Positions 1 to 7,758 of a stretch of DNA of 22,616 bases are shown piece after piece (the first letter of the stretch is position 1; each line of letters begins with the position of its first letter). The position numbers and the translations under genes are program-made. Below the pieces are notes generated by a model. That model did not search any database, was not told the DNA's origin, and saw nothing but the letters and a program-made list of their open reading frames with translations. The stretch comes from UBA6136 sp044378425 (lineage in GTDB: Bacteria > Pseudomonadota > Gammaproteobacteria > Methylococcales > Methylococcaceae): NCBI GenBank assembly GCA_044378425.1, contig JBILXN010000013.1:1-22616 (forward strand), given 5' to 3'.

Positions 1-1155
1 CTGCGGCTTTTTTCCGCATGTTTGGGACTATTGGCCGGTGTTATCAGCAGTCTGGTGCTGGATGCGATCCCACCCGAGAAAATCGCCATGGTGCAGGACG
101 CCCCCCTCTTTTATCTGCCAAAGCCCATGGGCATGGGCTGGAAGCTCGAACTGGAAAGCATCCCACCCGTTATCATAACGGGGTTGTTCCTCGCCCTGCA
201 TGGCTTTGGCGCCATAACCGCCGCCCAGCGATTTAACGATGCCGACTGGAAACGTCCTGACATGGCATTGGTAAAGCAAGGCGTCGTTGCCGAAGGTCTG
301 ACCAATATCATCAACTCCCTCCTCAACGGACTGCCACTCACCTCCAGCGGCGGCGCCGTGAGCCTTGCGGCCGCTACCGGTTGTACCAGTCGCTACATCG
401 CCTTGTGGCTTGCCGCGATCATGGCCCTACTGGCGTTCATGCCCAAAGCCATCCTGTTTCTGGAGATACTGCCAGACCCGGTCATGGGCTGCGCCATGTT
501 GTTTCTCGCCTCCTTCACCCTGATGGCAGGGCTGCAAATCATTGCCTCGCGCCTGCTGGACAACCGCAAGATTCTCACCATCGGCTTTGGCCTGATACTG
601 GGGATCAGCTTCGAATCGGTGCGTGAGGTGCTGTTAAAAGCCGCACCGGACATCATGAGACAACTCCTGTTCTCGGGAGTGGGAGTCGGCGTCATGGCGG
701 CGGTTGTTTTGGGGGCGCTGTTTCGCATAGGTGATCGCACCCACCGCTCCCATCGCTTCGATGCTCGCCAAAGTTCGCTCAATGATGTTGTTGCCTTCCT
801 TGAGCAGCAGGGTAAAAGCTGGGGTGCCCGGGCTGATGTGGTCAACCGCGCCGAATACGCCACCTGGCAGGCCTTCGAAATACTGACCGAACACGATCTG
901 GTCACGACCAGTCCTGACGGTAGCAGCCGAATCGAGATGAAGACCATCTTCAACGAATACAGCTTTACCGTGTTACTGCATTACCACGGCATCAACGTAC
1001 CGTTGGCGATGGAACCGCCGAGCCACGAGCAGATGATCGAAAACGACGATGCTGTTCTGCAAATGGCGGGCTACATGTTGCGCCGACTGGCTGATCGGGT
1101 CACGGCCTACAGCACTTCGGCGGGCTGCGAATTAAGGCTGGTATTCAATGATTGA
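1..1155 (+). CDS. NCS2 (xanthine/uracil permease family) protein with C-terminal HATPase-like domain, 5' partial
   Basis: The reading frame is open from base 1, so the N-terminal half of the protein lies outside the window. The visible part begins with several hydrophobic helices and has NCS2 landmarks: a TM8-like segment near 180-225, a long loop, the TM10-like half helix near 330-370 and the helix with DPVMGCAM (475-498). After the last helix (about 655-730) comes a soluble region of about 140 residues. Its alpha/beta pattern and end (CELRLVFND) resemble HATPase domains of RsbW-like kinases, but the Asn of the N box and clear glycine boxes are not visible. In UraA, Glu241, His245 and Glu290 contact uracil. 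The aligned segments here read LHGFGA (196-213) and SSGGAVS (343-363), without those acids. It lies 74 bases before a STAS gene. I infer a sensor or regulated permease, not an ordinary transporter. The NCS2 family call is firm; the HATPase call is moderate. Confidence 0.82.
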   Translation: MRLFSACLGLLAGVISSLVLDAIPPEKIAMVQDAPLFYLPKPMGMGWKLELESIPPVIITGLFLALHGFGAITAAQRFNDADWKRPDMALVKQGVVAEGLTNIINSLLNGLPLTSSGGAVSLAAATGCTSRYIALWLAAIMALLAFMPKAILFLEILPDPVMGCAMLFLASFTLMAGLQIIASRLLDNRKILTIGFGLILGISFESVREVLLKAAPDIMRQLLFSGVGVGVMAAVVLGALFRIGDRTHRSHRFDARQSSLNDVVAFLEQQGKSWGARADVVNRAEYATWQAFEILTEHDLVTTSPDGSSRIEMKTIFNEYSFTVLLHYHGINVPLAMEPPSHEQMIENDDAVLQMAGYMLRRLADRVTAYSTSAGCELRLVFND

Positions 1156-1229
1156 TCCCGGGCACCAGCAGCTCCGATAACCCACCCTTACGATCAGAAC
1201 ACACCATTGCACTCCGAGGAACCATAACC

Positions 1230-1556
1230 ATGCTGAATATCACTTCAAACACCCAACAGGACAGTCTGATCATGGGACTGGAAGGCCGAATTGACGCCAC
1301 CAGCGCCAAACAACTGGAACAGCAGTGTCTTACGCTCATTGAAGCAGGCACCACCAAAATCGTCATGGATTTTGGTGGGGTCAATTTCATCAGTAGCGCC
1401 GGTCTCCGTGTCGTCTTGCTGGTGGCCAAGAAACTTGAACCACTGAGTGGCTCGCTCAAATTGAGCCGTCTCAATCCTACACTGCACGATGTGTTCGAAA
1501 TTAGCGGCTTCAGCCGCCTTTTCGTGATTACCACGACGGTCGAAGAGGCGCTCTGA
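1230..1556 (+). CDS. STAS-domain anti-sigma factor antagonist-like protein
   Basis: The protein has 108 residues and is a single STAS domain throughout. The motif FISSAGLR (53-60) aligns with the phosphorylation loop of SpoIIAA/RsbV (DSSGLG), placing the phosphoacceptor at Ser56. The preceding Asp of the classical proteins is a Ser here. I chose the ATG at 1230 because GAGGA lies 9 bases upstream; a longer frame back to 1152 has no ribosome site and would add residues outside the fold. Family members bind and are phosphorylated by HATPase kinases of the RsbW type. The protein encoded just upstream carries a HATPase-like tail, so the two are plausible partners (inference). The gene abuts the UrtA-like gene with no spacer: TGA is followed directly by ATG. 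No SpoIIE-type phosphatase is visible; one could lie upstream of the window. Confidence 0.9.
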   Translation: MLNITSNTQQDSLIMGLEGRIDATSAKQLEQQCLTLIEAGTTKIVMDFGGVNFISSAGLRVVLLVAKKLEPLSGSLKLSRLNPTLHDVFEISGFSRLFVITTTVEEAL

Positions 1557-2888
1557 ATGCGGCCTGCGGTGGCCTCCTGGCCGCAGCGACTCTCTGGGTT
1601 GTGGCGGCTTTGCGGTTCCTCGCCGGGTCTGGGCCTGATCGGTCTCGGATTTGGCAGTGCGTTGATCTGGGCGTTCTGGCTACACAGTGATCACCGCGAG
1701 ACCATCAAGTTTGGCATCCTGCACGCATTGACCGGCCCCATGGCCATCAGCGAGAAACCCATGATGGAGGCGGAATTGCTGGCGATTGAGGAAATCAACG
1801 CCGAAGGTGGGATACTCGGTCAGCAGATTGAAGCCATCGTGGCAGATGGCGCCTCCGACCCCGATACGTTTGCCCTGAAGGCAGATAACCTTATGGAACG
1901 CGATAAGGTTGCAGCGTTCATCGGCTGCTGGACCTCCGCCTGCCGCAAGACGGTCAAGCCCGTCATCGAGAGACACCAGGGACTGATGCTTTATCCTATG
2001 GCCTATGAAGGACTGGAAGCATCGCCCAACATCGTGTACACCGGCGCTGCCCCAAACCAGCAGATTTTGCCCGCCGTGAACTGGAGCTCGGAAAATCTGG
2101 GTAAACGCATCTTCCTGGTCGGTTCTGGCTATGTCTGGCCACATACCGTCAATGCCATGATCCGCGATCAGGCAATGGCCCTTGCTGCCGAAGTGGTTGG
2201 CGAAGCCTATATTCCGTATGGCGGACTGGATCCCAGTGCAGCCATCAAAAAAATATCCGAGACCCACCCCGACGTGATATTCAGTACCGTCGTGGGCGAC
2301 TCGAATGCGCCCTTCTATCGCGGCCTCAAACAGGCGGGCATCAACGCGAGAGACATACCCGTCATCTCTTTTTCCATTAGCGAAACCGAGCTGCAGAGCC
2401 TGCCACTGCAGGATATTGCCGGCCATTACTCGGCATGGGGCTACTTTCAGTCCATCGACCGGCCTGAGAATCAGGACTTCATTCGCCGGTTCCGGGAGCG
2501 CTATGGTAGCCACAGGCTATTGAGTGACGTGATGCAAACAGCCTATTTCAGCGTCAAACTCTGGGCCCGCGCGGTGACCCGGGCCGGCACTACCGACCCC
2601 GATGAAGTCGGGCTCGCTATCCTCGGCATGAGTTATGACGCGCCCGAGGGCATCGTCACGGTCGATCCTTCTACCCGTCACACCTGGCGGGCATTCAACA
2701 TTGGCAGAGTCAACGATGATGGCAGCATCAAGATCATCTGGGCCGCCCAATACCCGCTTCGGCCAGTACCTTACCCGCGGTCGCGCTCCAAAAAGGACTG
2801 GGAAGACTTTCTGCAAAACCTCTACACAGGATGGGGCCGCAAATGGGCCGACCCCGTGCCGCAAACCACCGTCACAGGCCCGCCATGA
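1557..2888 (+). CDS. Membrane-anchored UrtA-like urea/amide-binding protein (Peripla_BP family)
   Basis: The protein has 443 residues and closely follows the urea ABC transporter receptor UrtA. Landmarks include GILHALTGPMAISE (53-66), LLAIEEINAEGG, FIGCWTSACRKTV, YPMAYEGLEASPNIVYTGAAPNQQ split over 1990-2061, HYSAWGYFQS, and the C-terminal DAPEGIVTVDP. A hydrophobic stretch at residues 24-42 follows a basic N terminus and has no clear signal-peptidase site, so the protein is probably anchored in the inner membrane with the binding domain in the periplasm. No urtBCDE genes are near. Instead it follows a STAS gene directly and overlaps a chemoreceptor gene by four bases (ATGA, 2885-2888). That suggests it presents ligand to the receptor instead of feeding a transporter (inference). 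Urea, short amides or branched amino acids are possible ligands; sequence alone cannot decide. The family assignment is secure. Confidence 0.9.
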   Translation: MRPAVASWPQRLSGLWRLCGSSPGLGLIGLGFGSALIWAFWLHSDHRETIKFGILHALTGPMAISEKPMMEAELLAIEEINAEGGILGQQIEAIVADGASDPDTFALKADNLMERDKVAAFIGCWTSACRKTVKPVIERHQGLMLYPMAYEGLEASPNIVYTGAAPNQQILPAVNWSSENLGKRIFLVGSGYVWPHTVNAMIRDQAMALAAEVVGEAYIPYGGLDPSAAIKKISETHPDVIFSTVVGDSNAPFYRGLKQAGINARDIPVISFSISETELQSLPLQDIAGHYSAWGYFQSIDRPENQDFIRRFRERYGSHRLLSDVMQTAYFSVKLWARAVTRAGTTDPDEVGLAILGMSYDAPEGIVTVDPSTRHTWRAFNIGRVNDDGSIKIIWAAQYPLRPVPYPRSRSKKDWEDFLQNLYTGWGRKWADPVPQTTVTGPP

Positions 2889-4897
2889 GCCTATCTAAAA
2901 GGTCCGGGAGCAGCCGCACTCTGGCCCACAGACTCACCCTGTGGTTTTCCCTGCTGGTGCTGATCCCGATGTTGCTGTCCACCTTCATCATCGACCGTAT
3001 CTCCAGCAATTCCCTGCGGGAAAAGGCGTTGATGCAACTTGCGGTGACCGCTAAATCAAAGGCCAGCGCACTGGAGCGTTATGCTTTTGAACGCGCCCGT
3101 GCAGCCGGTGTACTCGGTCGCATCAAACGTCTGGCCGAGGGTGCCGTTGTGCTGCAAACAGCAGACACTGGCTCGGCTGCCTACCTTGAGGCCAGAACCA
3201 AAGTCGATGCGATTGCCAACTACTTTGCCCCCAACCTGGGCTTCTCGGATGTGATCCTGGTCAGCCCCAGGGGGAATGTCCTGTTCCAGACCCAGAAAAA
3301 TCTCGATCTCGGCAGTAACATCATGACCGGACCACAGCGGTCCTCACCGCTGGCGGCATTAGTCAGACGCACCCAGACCCTGCTGGAGCCGGATATCTCC
3401 GATTTTGCAGTCTACCCGGGCACCGAGACCCCGCTTGCCTTTGTCGCTGCGCCCATCATTCTGGATAACGGCCGCACCGCAGGCTTCGTTGTCATGCAAA
3501 TCAATAGCAGTGAAATCTACGACATCATCACCGACTATGCCGGACTCGGTAAAACAGGTGAAACCGTAGTCGGAACCCTGCAGGGGGATCGGGTTCAGGT
3601 TGCAGCCCCAATGCGGCAACGACCGGATGCCGCATTCAAACTGAGCATGCACCCCGGCGAACATTACGCAATGGGCCTGCAAAGCGCACTCAAGGGGAAC
3701 CAGGGATCAGGTGAAGTCGTAAGCATCCTCAGGCAGAAAGTGCTGGCGTCCTGGATTTATGTCCCTTCATTTCGCTGGGGCATCAGCGTTCAGCAGGATG
3801 TGACGGAGGCCATGGCGATTGTCGATCAACAGCGCAATGCCATGCTCTATGTACTTGCCGCAATTTTATTGCCGATACTGCTGGTCGCCACACTGGTTGC
3901 CCGTTCCATTTCGCGACCGATTTCAACAGCGGTCGATGCCGCCGAACGGGTAGCTTCGGGCGATCTTTCGGTCACATTGGAAGCGGGGGATCAGGAGGAA
4001 ACCGGCAAGCTCATCACTGCGCTGGCCCAGATGGTCACTTACCTCAACTCCCTGATCGGCCAGGTACAACGCTCAACCATTGACCTGGTGACGACGGCTA
4101 ACAGCCTCAGTGCCATGGCCCGCACCCAGAGCGACGAGGTCAACAATCTAGGCTCGACCACAACTGAAATCGCCGCCGCAACCAAGCAGATATCCGCCAC
4201 ATCTGAAGAACTGTTAAGCCGGATGAGCGGGATCACCCAAATTGCCACTCATACCTCGGAACTCGCCAATTCTGGCCAGTCGGCACTGGTCGACATGGAA
4301 CTCACCATGCGACATCTGGCGGACGCGACCCATTCCATTTCGGGACGACTCGGCATCATCAATGAAAAAGCCACCGTCATCAGTAGCGTGACCACGACCA
4401 TTACCAAGATCGCTGACCAGACCAACCTGTTGTCTCTCAACGCCTCGATTGAAGCCGAAAAAGCCGGTGAATTTGGTCTGGGCTTTGCCGTTTTGGCCCG
4501 AGAGATTCGCCGACTGGCCGACCAGACAGCCGTTGCCACGCTGGATATTGAACAGATGGTCAAGGAGATGCAGAGTTCGGTGACGGGCGGCGTAATGGAA
4601 ATGGCCCGGTTTACCGAACAGGTCAATCAGAGCGTGACCGATACCAATCACATCAGCCTGCGCTTCGGCGAAATCATTCAGGAGGTCCAGACCCTGTTGC
4701 CGCAGTTCGATGCCGTGCACGAAGGCATGCGTTCGCAGTCGGCCGGCGCCAAGGAAATCCGTGATGCCATGGTCACGCTGACCGAGAGCGTTCGTGTCTC
4801 CGCTCACGCGCTGGAACAAACCACCTCTGCCACGCATCGCCTGGAAGGCGCAATCGACGAGCTGCGCAACGAAATTGCCCTCTTCAAACTGGGTTAG
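2885..4897 (+). CDS. Methyl-accepting chemotaxis protein (Cache-type sensor, HAMP, MA domain)
   Basis: The protein has 670 residues when started at the ATG that overlaps the stop of the UrtA-like gene. A longer in-frame start at 2831 lies inside that gene and is unlikely. Layout: basic N terminus, TM1 about 20-38, a large periplasmic region about 40-315 with PAS/Cache-like strands (ILVSPRGNVLFQT, TAGFVVMQIN), TM2 about 320-340, HAMP about 341-395, then a long coiled coil. The signalling hairpin, about 511-560, reads DQTNLLSLNASIEAEKAGE, then FGLGFAVLAREIRRLADQT. From memory, EAEKAGE and the following ATLDIEQMVKEMQSSV resemble WspA-type receptors more than flagellar ones. No C-terminal CheR-docking pentapeptide is present (it ends LFKLG). 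Tight coupling to the binding-protein gene suggests a receptor-ligand-protein pair. No cheA, cheW or wsp genes are in the window. Confidence 0.93.
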   Translation: MSLSKRSGSSRTLAHRLTLWFSLLVLIPMLLSTFIIDRISSNSLREKALMQLAVTAKSKASALERYAFERARAAGVLGRIKRLAEGAVVLQTADTGSAAYLEARTKVDAIANYFAPNLGFSDVILVSPRGNVLFQTQKNLDLGSNIMTGPQRSSPLAALVRRTQTLLEPDISDFAVYPGTETPLAFVAAPIILDNGRTAGFVVMQINSSEIYDIITDYAGLGKTGETVVGTLQGDRVQVAAPMRQRPDAAFKLSMHPGEHYAMGLQSALKGNQGSGEVVSILRQKVLASWIYVPSFRWGISVQQDVTEAMAIVDQQRNAMLYVLAAILLPILLVATLVARSISRPISTAVDAAERVASGDLSVTLEAGDQEETGKLITALAQMVTYLNSLIGQVQRSTIDLVTTANSLSAMARTQSDEVNNLGSTTTEIAAATKQISATSEELLSRMSGITQIATHTSELANSGQSALVDMELTMRHLADATHSISGRLGIINEKATVISSVTTTITKIADQTNLLSLNASIEAEKAGEFGLGFAVLAREIRRLADQTAVATLDIEQMVKEMQSSVTGGVMEMARFTEQVNQSVTDTNHISLRFGEIIQEVQTLLPQFDAVHEGMRSQSAGAKEIRDAMVTLTESVRVSAHALEQTTSATHRLEGAIDELRNEIALFKLG

Positions 4898-4959
4898 GCG
4901 GCCAGAGTCCATTTTTTTGGGCAAACGGCCCGTTCGGCAACCATCCATCCACATAAAAC

Positions 4960-6216
4960 ATGCTGCTGAAAAGCCTGAATGCCCAAATTCTGTTGGCCGC
5001 GCTGCTGGGCGTTTTAGTTGGTCTAGCCCTGAATCATCACGTAGCCGGTTCGCAGACCGCTGCTGTTCTATCCCTTCTCAACCTGATTGGCGGCGTATTC
5101 ATTGACCTCCTGAAGATGGTGGTGATGCCCTTGATCTTTACGTGCGTCACCTCCGGGGTCGCGAGTCTCGGTGGGCATGAACAGGCCGGACGCATCTGGC
5201 GTTCGACATTGAGTTTTTATCTGACGACAACGGCACTGGCGGCCGTATTGGGTTTGACGCTGATCAACCTGTTCGAACCCGGCAAGGGACTTGATGTGCA
5301 TCTTTTTCAGGATGCGATGCAGTCGGCTCATGTGACCAGTAGCCTGACGCTACCCGATTTCCTGAAAAGCTTTCTGCGCGGTCTGTTCGTCAATCCCTTC
5401 AAGGCTCTGGCCGAAGCTTCGGTGCTGCCAACCGTAGTGTTTGCCCTGCTACTGGGATTGGGTATTGCGCGGCGAGGTCAAAAAGCTGCCGCTCTGCGCG
5501 AGTTCATCCATGAGGCGCTGGAGGTCATGCTCGTGATAATCAGCGGGATCATGCGGCTGGCGCCTGCGGGTGTCTTCGCGCTGCTGGCCCATCTGCTGGC
5601 GACTCAGGAGGCGGGCCTGTTTGTGAATCTGGCAGTTTTCGTCGCCGTCATCATGGGCGCCCTGCTGATCCATGCGATCGTGCTGCTGCCCGGCGTTCTG
5701 TATCTACTGACGGCAGTAAAACCCGTCCCGTTCTTCAGGGCTGTTCAAGAAGCCATGCTCACGGCTTTTGCGACCTGTTCGAGTGCGGCAACACTGGCGG
5801 TGGCCTTACGGGTGGCCCGGGATCATCTCCATGTCTCGCCCCGTATCGCCAAATTCGTTCTGCCCTTGGGTGCGACGGTAAACAGCGATGGGACCGCTCT
5901 TTACGAAGCAGGTGCGGCGCTTTTTGTCGCCAACCTGGTGGGTATGGACCTTAACCTGTTGCAACAAGTGGTCGTTTGCCTGATGTCCATTCTGGCTTCA
6001 ATTGGCGCTCCGGGCATACCGAGCGCGGGGATGGTTACCATGATCATGGTCTTGCAATCGGTCGGTCTGCCAGTGGAAGCCATCGCCATTCTGTTGCCGA
6101 TAGACCGCCTGATTGACACGGTTCGAACGGCTGTAAATGTTGAGGGCGATCTGGTGGGGGCCGTGGTCATCAACCGGCTCAGTCAGGACCCTGCTGGCTC
6201 TCAGCCACCGACCTGA
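4960..6216 (+). CDS. Dicarboxylate/amino acid:cation symporter (DAACS, GltP/GltPh family)
   Basis: The protein has 418 residues, a normal length for this inner-membrane elevator transporter. Diagnostic motifs are present: CSSAATLAV (HP1, about 273-281), PLGATVNSDGTAL (302-314), the HP2 loop GAPGIPSAG (349-357), and DTVRTAVNVEGD (386-397). The last keeps the equivalents of GltPh Asp394, Arg397, Thr398, Asn401 and Asp405. The Arg is the side-chain-carboxylate ligand, so an acidic amino acid or dicarboxylate substrate is likely, and the retained Asp suits cation coupling. The NMDGT signature reads NSDGT; other family members such as DctA and GltP also vary at the Met. No clear ribosome site precedes the ATG. 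It lies 62 bases after the MCP gene and could be cotranscribed with it. It converges on the next gene with only nine bases between stops. Confidence 0.93.
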   Translation: MLLKSLNAQILLAALLGVLVGLALNHHVAGSQTAAVLSLLNLIGGVFIDLLKMVVMPLIFTCVTSGVASLGGHEQAGRIWRSTLSFYLTTTALAAVLGLTLINLFEPGKGLDVHLFQDAMQSAHVTSSLTLPDFLKSFLRGLFVNPFKALAEASVLPTVVFALLLGLGIARRGQKAAALREFIHEALEVMLVIISGIMRLAPAGVFALLAHLLATQEAGLFVNLAVFVAVIMGALLIHAIVLLPGVLYLLTAVKPVPFFRAVQEAMLTAFATCSSAATLAVALRVARDHLHVSPRIAKFVLPLGATVNSDGTALYEAGAALFVANLVGMDLNLLQQVVVCLMSILASIGAPGIPSAGMVTMIMVLQSVGLPVEAIAILLPIDRLIDTVRTAVNVEGDLVGAVVINRLSQDPAGSQPPT

Positions 6217-6225
6217 GACCAGCGA

Positions 6226-6972
6226 TCAGCTTTGGGGCCCACTCACGATCAGGTAGCCACGCGGCGCTCCGCCATCACGATCATAGGTCTGCATCGCTGC
6301 AAATAATTCGGCTGATCTCACCCACACCGGCGGATACTTGTAACGGGCAACATCCAGAATCAGAAACCGGTCACGCCGTTCGTCATACGCGGCAATGGGT
6401 GAGAAATGACCATAGGTCTGTTGACCCAGCGTACTGCGTAAATAGTTCACGACCAGATAGCCGTTGTTGGCTTTCAAAACCTGCTTGGCCTCGCGAATAA
6501 AGGCATCAAGGCCACCGGGTCTGGCGTGAGTGATTTTGACTTTCAAGGCAAAGGTTCCCAGCGCAGCGCCCAGTGTGTCAAGGCTGACGCCATGCTGACG
6601 AACCTGCTCCGCCGACACGATGCGGTTGACGCGCTCATTGAAAAAATTCTGCTGCGTGAATCCCTCCGGAAAGCGGGGATCGACGGGTTCAGGGGCTGGA
6701 ATACCTAGGGCATTCAGCACCATGACGCTGGCTGCAATGCCACAGTAGGCGGGCGCATCCTGGGAGACAAACCAGCGATTCAGCGTCCAGAAGTCATCCT
6801 TGTAGCCACTTCGCAGGAGCATGGCCTGGCCCTGAGAATCATCAAAGGCGATCAGATTAGCGGGCAACGGAAGACCCCGGTAGCCCTCGGCCAGCAACCT
6901 CGGTGCAACGAGACAGAGCCCGAGCAGAATTAGCCAGCAGCCGGATCGCGTGCTATGACAGTGTGTTTTCAT
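6226..6972 (-). CDS. Secreted phytochelatin synthase-like cysteine peptidase
   Basis: The protein has 248 residues. A basic start and hydrophobic stretch (12-28, ending near LLAEG) indicate export. The rest matches the catalytic half of phytochelatin synthase, a papain-fold gamma-Glu-Cys transferase acting on glutathione. Cys77 sits in AYCGIAASVMVLNALG, His189 in YGHFSPIAAYD and Asp207 in LILDVARYKYPPVWV, together the expected triad. The metal-sensing Cys-rich C-terminal half of the plant and yeast enzymes is absent, as in cyanobacterial single-domain homologues, which mostly hydrolyse glutathione to gamma-Glu-Cys. The gene starts seven bases after the stop of the nitroreductase gene, with no obvious ribosome site of its own, so translational coupling is likely. 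Its role in glutathione turnover or metal handling in the periplasm is inferred. The family call is strong; the reaction is not proven. Confidence 0.87.
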   Translation of the reverse strand: MKTHCHSTRSGCWLILLGLCLVAPRLLAEGYRGLPLPANLIAFDDSQGQAMLLRSGYKDDFWTLNRWFVSQDAPAYCGIAASVMVLNALGIPAPEPVDPRFPEGFTQQNFFNERVNRIVSAEQVRQHGVSLDTLGAALGTFALKVKITHARPGGLDAFIREAKQVLKANNGYLVVNYLRSTLGQQTYGHFSPIAAYDERRDRFLILDVARYKYPPVWVRSAELFAAMQTYDRDGGAPRGYLIVSGPQS

Positions 6973-6979
6973 GCAGATC

Positions 6980-7615
6980 TCAGGTGAGCCATGTTACGAA
7001 CTGCTCCAGCGGCCGGCGTACTTTTTTGAGATTCACCAGCCAATCCTTATCGACCTCACGGTATCCCAGTGGCAACATGACAACACTACGCAAGTGGCTG
7101 GCCCGCAGGTTGAGTATCTCATCAAGGGCAGCAGGGTCGAAGCCCTCCATCGGTGTGCAATCCACTTCTTCACCTGCCGCCGCTATGAGCGCTGCAGTAA
7201 ACCCGATATAGGCCTGACGCGCGGCATGTTCGAAGTTTACTTCGGCGCCACGCTGGGGATAAGTACTGAGCAACTGCTTGCGATAGTTCTCCCAGCCCTC
7301 GTTCCTGATGCCTCGCTCACTGTTAGTGAGATCGAACATCATGTTGATACGCTCCGGTGTGTAATCATCCCAGGCAGCGAAAATCAGCAGATGGGAGCAG
7401 TCTGTGACTTGTCCCTGGTTCCAGGCAATCCGTTTAATGTGCTCCCGAATCTCCAAGTCGGTCACCACCAGAATCTGGTAAGGCTGCAGCCCACTGGAGC
7501 TGGGCGCCAGCCGTGCGGCTTCAAGAATCCTGAAAAGCTTCTCGTCGGCTACCGGTTTGGCGGCGTCCATTTTTTTGGCCGCATAGCGCCACTTGAGTGT
7601 CTCAATCAAATTCAT
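6980..7615 (-). CDS. NfsB-like FMN nitroreductase / NAD(P)H-dependent oxidoreductase
   Basis: The protein has 211 residues from the ATG at 7615, chosen because AAGGAGA lies six bases upstream. A longer frame to 7660 lacks such a site and adds residues outside the domain. Family features are the N-terminal FMN-phosphate binding segment RYAAKKMD (compare RHSTKAFD in E. coli NfsB), LAPSSSGLQPYQILVV (about 36-51), a central YIGFTAALIAAA helix and the closing LPLGYR. Members are homodimeric flavoenzymes that reduce nitroaromatics, quinones or similar acceptors with NAD(P)H in the cytoplasm. The physiological substrate cannot be read from sequence. It is the first gene of a two-gene minus-strand unit with the phytochelatin-synthase-like gene, which suggests a thiol-redox or xenobiotic stress context (inference). 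Confidence 0.9.
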   Translation of the reverse strand: MNLIETLKWRYAAKKMDAAKPVADEKLFRILEAARLAPSSSGLQPYQILVVTDLEIREHIKRIAWNQGQVTDCSHLLIFAAWDDYTPERINMMFDLTNSERGIRNEGWENYRKQLLSTYPQRGAEVNFEHAARQAYIGFTAALIAAAGEEVDCTPMEGFDPAALDEILNLRASHLRSVVMLPLGYREVDKDWLVNLKKVRRPLEQFVTWLT

Positions 7616-7758
7616 GGCTTTCTCCTTCGGTGTGTTAGTGCGTCGGCTCAGTGTCGGCATTTTCTGGCGGATGGCCCAGCGGTTGACCCTTCACTGCAGA
7701 AAAATCCTGAGAGGCTGATCTCAATTTCTAGCCATCTTGGGGCTGCTGCAATCAACGC

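Noticed and set aside
393..953. Long minus-strand open frame inside the NCS2 gene
   Set aside because: It is antisense to a clear permease frame, rich in Arg and Ser as is typical of shadow frames, with no ribosome site or family features.
1680..2513. 277-codon minus-strand frame across the UrtA-like gene
   Set aside because: The + strand frame has unmistakable UrtA motifs over the same bases; the antisense product has no recognisable domain.
4214..4954. 246-codon minus-strand frame opposite the MCP signalling domain
   Set aside because: It is the mirror of a highly conserved coding region, and its His/Gly-rich translation has no protein-like pattern.
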